Below are positions 5,988 through 14,462 of a stretch of 29,253 bases of DNA, one piece after another; the first letter of the stretch is position 1; each line of letters opens with the position of its first letter. A program made the translations under genes and the position numbers. Location of the stretch: IMG/VR virus record IMGVR_UViG_3300005340_000070, positions 1-29,253 of that record. The stretch is one strand, 5' to 3'. The stretch comes from a virus. The notes beneath the pieces are model-generated. The model worked only from the letters and a program-made list of their open reading frames with translations. It was not told where the DNA came from and did not search any database.

Positions 5988-6610
5988 AGTATGTAGTCGC
6001 ATTCAACGGTCCTCCGGGATCAGGAAAGGACACAGCAGCCGCGATGGCGTACAGGTGGCTGACTGGTGAAGGGTACAACTGCTACGACTATAAGATGTCG
6101 AAGCCGTTGAAAGTCGCGATCAATGGGTTCTGCCGAGTTGAGAACCCGGAACAGCCACACGAAGAACTCAAGAAGAAGCTCACCCCTTGGTCAGGGCCGG
6201 CGAACGCTGTGACATTCCGGCAAGCATACATCGACTTCTCAGAGAGCTACGCCAAACCTCTGTGGGGCCATGATGTATTCACGAGATGGGCGATTGCGGA
6301 GTTTGAGGACTTCCTACGCGCCAATCAGCAGATTGTTCCGGCGACAGTATTCATCATCTCGGATGCGGGCTTCAAGGACGAGCAAGACAGTCTGATAGAT
6401 TGGGTGACACCAAACAACTATGCCATTGCGCGTATGGTCCGTCCCGGTCACACATTCGCTAATGACAGCCGCTCATACATATACCCGCCACAACGCATCT
6501 ACCAAGAGAACATCTACAACGACGGCGATCTTCGTCTATGTGAAGATCGCGTAATCCGCTTCCTCAAATCAGCCATCAAGGCAGGCCAATGGACACCAGT
6601 ACAGCCCTGA
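5984..6610 (+). CDS. Deoxynucleoside monophosphate kinase
   Basis: This 208-residue protein begins with strand KYVVAFN and P-loop GPPGSGKDT at 9-17. The KD after the loop lysine, the WGHDVFTRWA segment at about 94-103 and the IISDAGFKDE block at about 124-133 are the marks of the phage dNMP kinase family (T4 gp1-like). The enzyme would phosphorylate dNMPs to dNDPs, feeding host-derived nucleotides into phage DNA. The ATG overlaps the previous stop as ATGA and has an excellent ribosome site. The MazG-like enzyme downstream is a second nucleotide-pool gene. Length is a little below T4 gp1 (241). The substrate range, including any modified base, cannot be read from the sequence. Confidence 0.85.
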   Translation: MKYVVAFNGPPGSGKDTAAAMAYRWLTGEGYNCYDYKMSKPLKVAINGFCRVENPEQPHEELKKKLTPWSGPANAVTFRQAYIDFSESYAKPLWGHDVFTRWAIAEFEDFLRANQQIVPATVFIISDAGFKDEQDSLIDWVTPNNYAIARMVRPGHTFANDSRSYIYPPQRIYQENIYNDGDLRLCEDRVIRFLKSAIKAGQWTPVQP

Positions 6611-9114
6611 TCAGTAACCTGTCCACCATGCGCGCTGCATTCACCGAGCGCGCAGTCAACTCCCGTCTTGAGGTCGAGTGTCCGATGGACGGGACTTTCT
6701 TTTCGGACAAGGTAATCATCGCGGAAGCTCCGGGTGAACGCGAGGTGCAGCAGAAGTTGCCTCTAGTTGGTGGATCAGGGTCACTGCTCTGGAACATCAT
6801 GCTCAAGCGCAACAAGCTGTCGCGTAAGGACTTCTACATCACTAACGTCATCAAGCGGCAAGTCTCGCTCGCTGATCGGAAGAAGGGAGTGAACAAACAT
6901 GAGCTTGGTCTTTGGACTGAGTTGCTTCGTTGGGAGCTTGGTCATCTTCCTAACGTGCATTACATTCTCGCGATGGGTAATTACGCACTTGAGGCGCTTA
7001 CAGGCCACACAGGGATCACTAGTTGGCGAGGCAGTGTTGTTAGTGTTGATATTCCTGATTTTATCCGGGGCGGTACTCGCTCTGTTCGTGTTGTTGTATG
7101 TAACAATGCCGCCGCAGCCATCCACGATCCTCGGCTAGAAGTAGTTCTGAACCGCGACATCGCCTGTCTTGGGAGAGTACTCAATGGTTCGCATACGCCG
7201 TACGAAATCTCGACAGAAATATATCCCTCGATACAGCGCATTGATAATTTCCTCGATGACGCAATTCGGTCAGGTGATACAATTGGACATGATATCGAGA
7301 GTATCAGTGGCGAAACTGCATGTTTTGGCTTCGCGGATACACCCACAACAGCGATCTGTATTGCACTGCGTACCCAGACCGATCAAGTCTACTCCATCGA
7401 GGAAGAGCGCCACATTCGGCGTCGGCTACAAAGGTTCTACGATCACCAAGCCGAGAAGCCGCAGCTCCTAGCACAGAACGGCATGTTCGATATGACGTGG
7501 CAGTGGTACAAGGATAAACTACGCATCCCGAGACTACTGCGCGACACCATGCTCGGACATCATACCTTGTATCCCGTCTTGCCACACAACTTGGGCTTCC
7601 TTACCACGCAGTACACCGACAATCCCTATTACAAGGGAGAGAAGGATGAATGGCGTGACGATGGTGACATCGATGACTTCTGGAGGTACAATGGCAAGGA
7701 CAGTGCTAACCTGATCGCCATCGACAATCGAATGGTAGGCGAACTCAAGGATCAGGGACTATGGGACTTCTTCATGAACCACGTCATGCGTCTGCAACCA
7801 CACCTCGTACGTATGTGTGTAGGCGGCTTGAAGATGGACATGAAGATGAAGGAGGAATTGAACCTAACAGTCGGTGAGACAGTCGCCAAACTGCTCATGG
7901 AGTTCCAGCACAAGATCGTTGATACACTCGGTGAGGAGCTGTGGTACAATCCCGCCTCACCGAAGCAGATGTCGGAACTCTACTTCTCGAAACTGAAGCT
8001 CGTCGGTCGCGGAACATCGACTGACAAAGAGAACCGCGATCGGATGTTCAAACATCCACGCACATCGGAGGCTGCGCGTGAAATCATCAACCTCCACAAC
8101 CGATGGGCAGAAGAGAGTAAGTTCTATGGAACCTATGTCAAAGCCGCAGCCGACGAGGATGGTCGTTTTCGCTGTACATACAACCAGACCGGAACTCAAG
8201 AGGCTCCGGGCCGACTATCTAGTAGCCAAACTCTATGGGGTAGCGGCGGCAATCTACAAAACCAGCCTCAGCGAGCGTATCCTATGTACGTTGCTGATGC
8301 TGGTTACGGGTTCGGATACTTTGATCTTAGTCAAGCGGAGGCCCGATACGTGGGATGGGCTGCAAACATCGAGAAGTGGATCGAACAGTTCGAGCGGGCG
8401 CGCCTCGTAGGTGGTTACGACGCGCACCGCGCTCTAGCATCCGATCTCTTCAAGATCCCGTACGACGAGGTTCCGTCCTTCGACCACTACGACAGTTCCA
8501 AGCCCGGTAAGCTCCCGCCGGAAGGGAAACGAGACGGGGACGTTACTATTCGCTACATCGCGAAACGGTGCCGCCATGGACTGAACTATCGAATGGGTCC
8601 GGACCGTCTCGCCACCACAGCGAAACTCTCCCTCATAGTCGCGGACAAGGCTTACAGAGACTATCATCGGCTCACTCCTGAGTTGCGTGTTTGGTGGGCC
8701 TCCCTCGAAACGGAACTCAAGAGGAACGGTTGCCTCTACAACGCGTACGGTCGCCGTTTTATCCTAATGGAGCGCCCAAGTCCAGAGGCTCTTGAAAGTA
8801 TTGTGGCCTTCAAGCCGCAATCTACCATTGGTGATAAGGTGTGCCGCGTCATCTACATGTCGGAGGATCACCCACGCTGGCCTCGTAGGGCGCGGGTTGC
8901 ACTCAACATCCACGATGCGGTGATCTGTCTCGCACCGCTGGTAGACTTGGAGCAGTGCTTGAGTATCCTCAAGTATTACGCCGAGGAACCGCTCATGGTC
9001 GGGGGGCGAGAGTTGATTATCCCGGCCGACTGTAAGATCAGCTACCCCGATGACCAAGGAGTTCACAGATGGTCGCAGCTCAAACCGATCCAAGTCGAAA
9101 GCGTGAGTATGTAA
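6589..9114 (+). CDS. Family A DNA polymerase with N-terminal UDG-like domain
   Basis: Three regions are visible in 841 residues. Residues 1-200 resemble family 4/5 uracil-DNA glycosylases: VIIAEAPGER (42-51), PLVGGSGSLL (58-67), YITNVIKR (83-90), ILAMGN (126-131). A 3'-5' exonuclease follows, with D235-x-E237, D301 (QNGMFD) and Y367-x3-D371. The polymerase part has motif A DLSQAEAR (579-586), motif B R655-x3-K659-x3-H663-x3-Y667, and motif C IHDAV (774-778), where D776 is the catalytic aspartate. This should be the replicative polymerase with proofreading. The UDG-like part lacks the usual HPS/HPA motif (NNAAA at 172-176) and the four Fe-S cysteines, so it is probably a non-catalytic or sensing domain. 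The start overlaps the kinase gene by 22 nt, behind a modest AGGCAGG site. Confidence 0.92.
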   Translation: MDTSTALISNLSTMRAAFTERAVNSRLEVECPMDGTFFSDKVIIAEAPGEREVQQKLPLVGGSGSLLWNIMLKRNKLSRKDFYITNVIKRQVSLADRKKGVNKHELGLWTELLRWELGHLPNVHYILAMGNYALEALTGHTGITSWRGSVVSVDIPDFIRGGTRSVRVVVCNNAAAAIHDPRLEVVLNRDIACLGRVLNGSHTPYEISTEIYPSIQRIDNFLDDAIRSGDTIGHDIESISGETACFGFADTPTTAICIALRTQTDQVYSIEEERHIRRRLQRFYDHQAEKPQLLAQNGMFDMTWQWYKDKLRIPRLLRDTMLGHHTLYPVLPHNLGFLTTQYTDNPYYKGEKDEWRDDGDIDDFWRYNGKDSANLIAIDNRMVGELKDQGLWDFFMNHVMRLQPHLVRMCVGGLKMDMKMKEELNLTVGETVAKLLMEFQHKIVDTLGEELWYNPASPKQMSELYFSKLKLVGRGTSTDKENRDRMFKHPRTSEAAREIINLHNRWAEESKFYGTYVKAAADEDGRFRCTYNQTGTQEAPGRLSSSQTLWGSGGNLQNQPQRAYPMYVADAGYGFGYFDLSQAEARYVGWAANIEKWIEQFERARLVGGYDAHRALASDLFKIPYDEVPSFDHYDSSKPGKLPPEGKRDGDVTIRYIAKRCRHGLNYRMGPDRLATTAKLSLIVADKAYRDYHRLTPELRVWWASLETELKRNGCLYNAYGRRFILMERPSPEALESIVAFKPQSTIGDKVCRVIYMSEDHPRWPRRARVALNIHDAVICLAPLVDLEQCLSILKYYAEEPLMVGGRELIIPADCKISYPDDQGVHRWSQLKPIQVESVSM

Positions 9115-9281
9115 TTGTGAAGCACGGCACGACGTTCTATTGGGCGCGTGCTTCACGAGAAGATGATGATACGTATGTCATCATGACCGACGTACAACAG
9201 AAGGAAGGGAAGGAGATAATCGCGAAGGCAAACGCGACCTCGAACTATCAGGAGTTCCTTGATGCTCGGAAAACGAAGTAG
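9069..9281 (+). CDS. Small hypothetical protein, 70 aa
   Basis: The gene begins 46 nt inside the end of the polymerase gene. Its ATG follows AAGGAG by 7 nt, which supports a real start. The protein starts with a basic segment (DPSRKREYVIVKHG), continues with short strands (TTFYWARAS, TYVIMTD), and ends in a charged helix. I do not recognise a family. It looks like a small alpha/beta protein without metal or membrane motifs. Its overlap with the polymerase suggests co-expression, perhaps as an accessory protein. Confidence 0.6.
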   Translation: MVAAQTDPSRKREYVIVKHGTTFYWARASREDDDTYVIMTDVQQKEGKEIIAKANATSNYQEFLDARKTK

Positions 9282-9477
9282 AGGTCTCAATCAGGACGTT
9301 GCTGAGTACACGCTCAACCTCATCAACGAAACTGATAAAGCAATCTTTGTTGAGCTAGAAGATGGAGGTGAACAGTGGATACCCAAAAGCGCACTCGTGG
9401 AGTACCGCGATCTGGAAGACGGAACGTGTCAGTTCATAATAACCGATCAGAAAGCAGCGGAGTTCGGCCTCGCGTAA
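9262..9477 (+). CDS. Small hypothetical protein, 71 aa
   Basis: The ATG at 9262 lies 7 nt after GGAG and overlaps the end of the previous gene by 20 nt. A TTG three bases earlier is possible but less likely. The core reads as beta strands with a conserved-looking IFVELEDGGEQWIPKSALVE stretch, a pattern seen in many small phage proteins with an SH3-like barrel. The C-terminus is CQFIITDQKAAEFGLA. No enzyme motif is present. Function unknown. Confidence 0.65.
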   Translation: MLGKRSRGLNQDVAEYTLNLINETDKAIFVELEDGGEQWIPKSALVEYRDLEDGTCQFIITDQKAAEFGLA

Positions 9478-9845
9478 AGATACACAAACTCTACGTGAGG
9501 CTCAACGAGCTGGCCGCTCTCTGCCACCACGACAACATGAAGTGGTGGACCCATCCGAAGACAGGCAAACCTCTCAAGCGCAACAAGGGCGAATTGATCG
9601 CTCTCATGCACTCGGAACTTTCCGAGATGCTTGAAGGCGTCCGCAAGGACAAGATGGATGAACACATTCCGCACCGCAGGAATGAAGATGTCGAAGCAGC
9701 CGACTTGTTGATCCGGTTGCTCGACTATTGCGGTGCGTATGGGATCGACATTGATGGAGCATTCAGGGACAAGCGCTTCTTCAATCTCACCCGTCCCGAT
9801 CACAGCCACGAAGCACGCCGCAAGGCTGGTGGCAAGAAGTTCTGA
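9375..9845 (+). CDS. MazG-like nucleotide pyrophosphohydrolase
   Basis: The conserved part begins near residue 35 and shows the MazG layout: a helix (KLYVRLNELAALC), a WWTHPKTGKPLKRN loop (57-70), then E81-x2-E84 (ELSEML) and E107-x2-D110 (EAAD), the metal-binding acidic set. Such enzymes hydrolyse NTPs or dNTPs to monophosphates, and phage members are thought to adjust nucleotide pools or alarmone signalling. It matches the dNMP kinase upstream in theme. The start is uncertain. A GTG at 9375 has GGAGGT 5 nt upstream but overlaps the previous gene by 103 nt, and its first 34 residues look like shadow sequence. GTGs at 9426 or 9495 are alternatives with poorer ribosome sites. Confidence 0.8.
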   Translation: MDTQKRTRGVPRSGRRNVSVHNNRSESSGVRPRVKIHKLYVRLNELAALCHHDNMKWWTHPKTGKPLKRNKGELIALMHSELSEMLEGVRKDKMDEHIPHRRNEDVEAADLLIRLLDYCGAYGIDIDGAFRDKRFFNLTRPDHSHEARRKAGGKKF

Positions 9846-9858
9846 AAGGAGAACTAGC

Positions 9859-10398
9859 ATGAGCTTGGTACTGAAATATAGCTGGATGTTTATCACGCAG
9901 CCGACTGCTGACAATCTCGTGGGTGTCGCATTCAGCATCAGGAGTGCAGCACGTCACATTGATGTGTTGACAGCCACTAGTCTGCACGCTCAATCGATTG
10001 AAGAAGAGGTCGACATTGACCTTGGTATCGATCGGTGTCGGAAGGAGTTGACTGAACACGAGACGCTATACGATCTGCTGCGTATACTCGTCCCTCTCAG
10101 CCCACGCGAGTATCAGGAATGGTGCTTCTCACAGGGACTACCTGCACCATACAAGGAAACAGAGAAGGTCGACACGTATCAGAATGCAGTGGGGCAGTCT
10201 GCACCCAACGCACCAGATGTGTCACGAGACAAAGAGGCCCAAACACGTCCCGCACTGTCTGCTGACGAGATGTTCAATGATGGTCTTGGTGGAATGAAGA
10301 GCACCATCAGCGGACGGATACCCGACGCGGAAGCGATCAAGCGTCGTCAGGAAACTGAGGCACGCCTCGGCGCGATGCGTGCCAGCCGTCAGCGGTAA
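9859..10398 (+). CDS. Hypothetical protein, 179 aa
   Basis: The ATG follows AAAGGAG, a strong site, and starts a better reading than the longer upstream frame. The N-terminal half is alpha/beta (SLVLKYSWMFITQPTADNL, VAFSIRSAARHIDVLTA), then acidic helices (IEEEVDIDLG, KELTEHETLYDLLRIL). The middle is a Pro/Ala/Asp-rich linker near 110-135. The C-terminal helix is basic (EAIKRRQETEARLGAMRASRQR). I recognise no family. It is the last gene of the plus block and its stop codon is part of the convergence hairpin. A DNA-binding tail is possible from composition only. Confidence 0.7.
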   Translation: MSLVLKYSWMFITQPTADNLVGVAFSIRSAARHIDVLTATSLHAQSIEEEVDIDLGIDRCRKELTEHETLYDLLRILVPLSPREYQEWCFSQGLPAPYKETEKVDTYQNAVGQSAPNAPDVSRDKEAQTRPALSADEMFNDGLGGMKSTISGRIPDAEAIKRRQETEARLGAMRASRQR

Positions 10399-10415
10399 CT
10401 ACTGCAAGTTACCGC
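10392..10415. terminator. Hairpin across the convergent stop codons
   Basis: GCGGTAACT (10392-10400) and AGTTACCGC (10407-10415) form a perfect 9-bp inverted repeat with a 6-nt loop (ACTGCA). The plus-strand TAA (10396-10398) and the minus-strand TAG (10399-10401) lie inside it. The two opposing operons have no spacer, so this is the only sequence that could separate them. No T-run follows on either strand, so factor-independent termination is not assured. A bidirectional weak terminator or an mRNA 3'-end cap is the likely role. Confidence 0.5.
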
Positions 10416-13400
10416 CGATGATATCGATTGCGTCGTCAATGCTGATACCGTGTTGACGACGCAGTTGATCCGTCAGGAGTTGAATGATCTCGTCCTGTGA
10501 CTTGTCCACAGCGTGTATGTCACGCATCACGTCATTGGATTTCGAGTGGTAGGCGTCTGGCTCAAGGTTCTCTTTGTTCTTGTCGAGGATCGCCAGACGC
10601 TTATTCAACTCACTGCGCTGCTCAATGAGCTTCTTCATCTTGCCCTTGCCCAACACAGTGTTGATCTGTTGAGCGAGCTGCTTCACCTTCGGATCGGCAA
10701 TCGTGTCGAAGGGATCAAGTCCCTGCTTCTTGGCCCACGCCGATGCTCCGGAACGATCTTTCTCCGTAGCGAGCTGACGACGCACAGCATCGAACTTCGT
10801 CATCGTCTCCACGACACGATCACGACGCTGTGTGCCGGCATAGTATCGACGCTGCCCGCCAGTGTAGAGGTACATACCTCCTTCACGCGTGCCGGGAAGC
10901 TCAGGGAAGCGGCGTTCGTCAGCGAGACCCTGATACTTCAGCGCCTTCTCTATCGCAGTACCGAAGTCATCACCACTAGACATGGCCTGTGCAGCTACGT
11001 CAGTTGAGCCGATGATGTTCCCTGCACTGATCCCCAACAGCGACGTGATCATATTCGAGAAGTCTCGTGAGAACGAGCTGTCCGAGTTGATCCCGCTGTC
11101 ATTGAACCCTTGATGAGGGTTCGCGATGTATCCTTCCTGCACGACAGGATCCCCCGTCGCCCATCCCGTCGCCAAGTTGCCAAGATCAAGCTTCGCGCCA
11201 CCGAGAGCCGCTGCAACAGGCGGTGGCGTTGCAACTGACGTGATCTGCCGCACACCTTCTGCGAATTCCTTCGCCCACGAAGTGTTGTCGGCCTGCTGTT
11301 CTCCGAATGCACCCAATCCACGCAACACCGTGATCACTGGATTTGTCAGGAATGACAGCTCCGGTGCTTCTGGCATCATGTACACGTCAGCCGGTGTGAG
11401 CGGGCGCTGTTTCCCGTTCACGAAGTCCATCCACCAGTCAGGACCGATCACAGGTATGCGCGAAAACCGCTGCCACGCAGGGATATCATTCCAGTACCAG
11501 TCCGCGACCTCTGGTGTCGATGACATAAGTGCGATTGCAGCGATCTTGGGGCCGAGATGACCCGTCAAGATGCGAGCACCGACGTTCTGCGGATCACGAT
11601 GTATCTCCGACGCCAGATGGTATGTCGAGTTGATGGCGATCTGTCCATACGGGAACGCACTCAACGTCTTGCCGAACGTTGTATTGCCTACGGAGCGCGT
11701 CATGTCACCAGAGAGAGTGCGCGTCTCGTGTACGAGCTTATTCAACTCAGGCTTCGGCACCTTCCCGTTGTACTTCCGCTCCAGTGCAGCGTAATTCTGT
11801 GCAAAGAACGCGTACTTACTCGTGTTGTGAACAGCATCGAGCATCGAGCGGTAGCGATCTACGAATTGGGATACGATACCCTTCCCCTTCGCAGCATACG
11901 CTACCGCATCGAAGCCCTGTCGCACGCCTTTCAGTGGATCGCCGAGCAAGTTGGGATGACGCACTCCTTCATTCACGAACACCGCATAGCGGCTCTCGTT
12001 ATAGGAACGCACCATCGCTTCACCCAACTTCTCAACTAGCTCCCGACCGCCGACGGAAGACGTAATTGAGGCGATGATGCCGCTGTCATTTGCCAACTGG
12101 TCCGCGATACCGACGCCCATGCGACGGAGTTCATCGTAGTGTACTTGCATGAATACACCTGCAAGCATCTGCAACCACGATGTGTTCAGCGGCGCGAACG
12201 GAGTGCCGCCAATCTTGTCTAGCGTTCTTGAGAGCGCTGTACTATTCGGGAAAGCGCGTCGGAGAGTCGCATCGAATACTCCATACGAGCGTCCCGGCCG
12301 TCGAGTGGAGCGAGCGATAGCGTCTTCGTAAAGTGCGGCGACGGGGGCGAATACGGGTGCGAACACGCCAGTTGTAAACTGAGTGTAGAACTTCCGCATA
12401 GCGTTCCAGAAGGTCGCTGTTGCGGGGGCGTTGTATCGCAGTGAGCGAGCGAGTTCCTTATCGGCGGCTTCATAGTAGTGTATCTTCCCGTCCTCTGTGT
12501 ACGCGAACACATCACTGCGGCCACGATACTTGCCGTCATGTCCAGCACGCTCGAAGTTGAGGACAGGTACTTCCTCCAGCTTGCGGATCACTCGTCCGTA
12601 ATCAGGCGTCTGCTTGATCGTGTTGACGAACGTACGCGTTGCGTCATTCATGATCGTGTACTGGATATGGTCGTAGATGTAGTGCTTCATCGCGTCGATG
12701 GGCGACATCGGATTGACGACATTGGTGTCCTTCGCACGCGCCATCAACGGACCACGCACGTTGCTGTACAGCGAGGCAGGCTCCGTACCTTTGAAACTCC
12801 TGAGCCAGCGCTGCCACCATGCTTCATCACTCTGCTCCTGCAAAGTCATGTAGTTGGGGTGCGCCTTCCGCATCTTGTCAGCAGCATCCTTTGTGAGCTG
12901 CCCATCTGCAACCTTGGCGTCGAGGATGTCATTGTTGATCTGACGGAACGCCTTCTCCATCATCGTGAGCTTGGGATTGGCGTCGAACTTCGCGATCAGC
13001 GTCTTGGCGTCAGCAACAGTCAGGTCTTCTTTGATGTTCGCAGTGTCCGCCTTCTCATCCTTGAGCTTCGTGCGTACAGCTTCGAGACGCGCCATCGTTC
13101 CCTGCGTCTTCGAACCCTTCACACCCATCGACGCCTCAAGCATCTCGTCTTCCAACGACTTGATCCGCAGTTGACGCTCATCCATCAACGTCTTGGCGGT
13201 CAATGCATCGCTGAATAGCTTCACGTCCTCTTCCGGAAGCTGCGACATGGCTGCTTGTAGACGTGAGAGTGGATACGTCTTGCGATCCAGTCCCGGCAAG
13301 TCACCGAATTCCATCGCATTAGCGTGGCGACCAGCGAGATTGACGTTCGCAGTCTCCGTGACTACGCGCTCGATGTTGTCGACATCGGCAATTGAGGCTC

Positions 13401-14460
13401 CAGCATTCGAAGCTGCATCACGCGCGGGGGCGGACTGGTCAACGAACTCTGATTTGATCCGCTGTCCCTTCGTGAGTGTCGGTGCGAGCTTCTGGTCAGG
13501 ATCGACAGCTCTCGAACCCGGAGTCGGGATTTCGAGTGACTCGATCACCTGCTTCGACATGGCCTTGTTGACCTTACCGGACAACACAGCAGTCGCTACA
13601 GCAGCAGCACCAACTCCCGACCACATTGCAGCCTTCTGCTCGCCGTTCATCCCTCCTTCGGGATCATCGGGAGCGGGAGTATAGGCAGGTCCGACACCAT
13701 TATCGGCTGCAAAGGCATCGCCGGTGAGAACGGAGGGCTGATCAGTGGCGGCTCGAAGCCCTTGTCCGAGAGCGGCTTGTGTTCCAACGTTGACGGCAAC
13801 GTTCTTGGCTGTGAGTTCGGGTACTCCGGGGAGAGCAGCTTCCGCAAAACGACGAATTGCCTTCGACCCAATACCCGCGCCAGCCTTCGCCTCGCCCAAG
13901 GCTCCGTAAGATACCAGTGAGCTACCGACAATCTGCGCGAGGTCGTCAGTCGTAGTCTCATCTTCCACCCTATTCAATCCGAGAGTTGAGTTGATAGCAT
14001 TCCCTGCTTTCATTCCCCAACGGGCGAGTGCAGGAGACTGCTCGATGATGATGTCGCGGACTTCATCGCTCGATCCGATTGTATCAGCGAGCGCACGGAA
14101 GTTATTCTCCGTCTGTCTCTCAGGCGGTAGACGATCGAACTCAGCCTTCGCACGCGTTGTGATGGCGTCCTGTATCTTCGCCATCCCCTCTTGTCCGTAC
14201 ATCTGCGTAGCCAAGTCAGGATCGTCAGTGATACCAAGACTGGAACCGACATTTCCAATAGCAGTAGCAGCAGCAGGAAGCGCCATACCGCCAAGAGTAA
14301 GCATATCAGTAAGAGAGCGAGGAATGCCTGCCACCGCATTCGTAACGAAGCGACGAACCGACCCCATCTCTGGGGGTTTCTCACCTGATTGTACAACACG
14401 ACGCTTCTGTTCCTCTGTGTACTGAGCGTCGAGTTGCTGCTGACGGCCGACTTGTGCCAT
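10399..14460 (-). CDS. Giant putative ejected virion protein with LPD38-like region
   Basis: At 1353 residues this is the largest gene, close to T7 gp16 in size. It follows the other ejection-type genes and ends the operon. The N-terminus is Gln-rich (MAQVGRQQQLDAQYTEEQ), followed by weakly hydrophobic stretches (LTLGGMALPAAATAIGNVG). A segment near 530-720 resembles LPD38 of large polyvalent phage proteins: AHPNYMTLQEQ, then GKIHYYEAADKELARSL, then FTTGVFAPVFAPVAALYEDA. The C-terminus is helical with coiled-coil character. I infer it is carried in the capsid and injected with the DNA. No transglycosylase or RNA polymerase motif was seen. The ATG at 14460 lies 2 nt after the previous stop; a TTG 45 bases earlier is unlikely. 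Confidence 0.75.
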   Translation of the reverse strand: MAQVGRQQQLDAQYTEEQKRRVVQSGEKPPEMGSVRRFVTNAVAGIPRSLTDMLTLGGMALPAAATAIGNVGSSLGITDDPDLATQMYGQEGMAKIQDAITTRAKAEFDRLPPERQTENNFRALADTIGSSDEVRDIIIEQSPALARWGMKAGNAINSTLGLNRVEDETTTDDLAQIVGSSLVSYGALGEAKAGAGIGSKAIRRFAEAALPGVPELTAKNVAVNVGTQAALGQGLRAATDQPSVLTGDAFAADNGVGPAYTPAPDDPEGGMNGEQKAAMWSGVGAAAVATAVLSGKVNKAMSKQVIESLEIPTPGSRAVDPDQKLAPTLTKGQRIKSEFVDQSAPARDAASNAGASIADVDNIERVVTETANVNLAGRHANAMEFGDLPGLDRKTYPLSRLQAAMSQLPEEDVKLFSDALTAKTLMDERQLRIKSLEDEMLEASMGVKGSKTQGTMARLEAVRTKLKDEKADTANIKEDLTVADAKTLIAKFDANPKLTMMEKAFRQINNDILDAKVADGQLTKDAADKMRKAHPNYMTLQEQSDEAWWQRWLRSFKGTEPASLYSNVRGPLMARAKDTNVVNPMSPIDAMKHYIYDHIQYTIMNDATRTFVNTIKQTPDYGRVIRKLEEVPVLNFERAGHDGKYRGRSDVFAYTEDGKIHYYEAADKELARSLRYNAPATATFWNAMRKFYTQFTTGVFAPVFAPVAALYEDAIARSTRRPGRSYGVFDATLRRAFPNSTALSRTLDKIGGTPFAPLNTSWLQMLAGVFMQVHYDELRRMGVGIADQLANDSGIIASITSSVGGRELVEKLGEAMVRSYNESRYAVFVNEGVRHPNLLGDPLKGVRQGFDAVAYAAKGKGIVSQFVDRYRSMLDAVHNTSKYAFFAQNYAALERKYNGKVPKPELNKLVHETRTLSGDMTRSVGNTTFGKTLSAFPYGQIAINSTYHLASEIHRDPQNVGARILTGHLGPKIAAIALMSSTPEVADWYWNDIPAWQRFSRIPVIGPDWWMDFVNGKQRPLTPADVYMMPEAPELSFLTNPVITVLRGLGAFGEQQADNTSWAKEFAEGVRQITSVATPPPVAAALGGAKLDLGNLATGWATGDPVVQEGYIANPHQGFNDSGINSDSSFSRDFSNMITSLLGISAGNIIGSTDVAAQAMSSGDDFGTAIEKALKYQGLADERRFPELPGTREGGMYLYTGGQRRYYAGTQRRDRVVETMTKFDAVRRQLATEKDRSGASAWAKKQGLDPFDTIADPKVKQLAQQINTVLGKGKMKKLIEQRSELNKRLAILDKNKENLEPDAYHSKSNDVMRDIHAVDKSQDEIIQLLTDQLRRQHGISIDDAIDIIGGNLQ

Positions 14461-14462
14461 GA

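Noticed and set aside
12478-13218. A 246-codon plus-strand frame opposite the giant ejection gene.
   Set aside because: It is antisense shadow of a gene with consistent coding character over 4 kb, and has no ribosome site or recognised motif.
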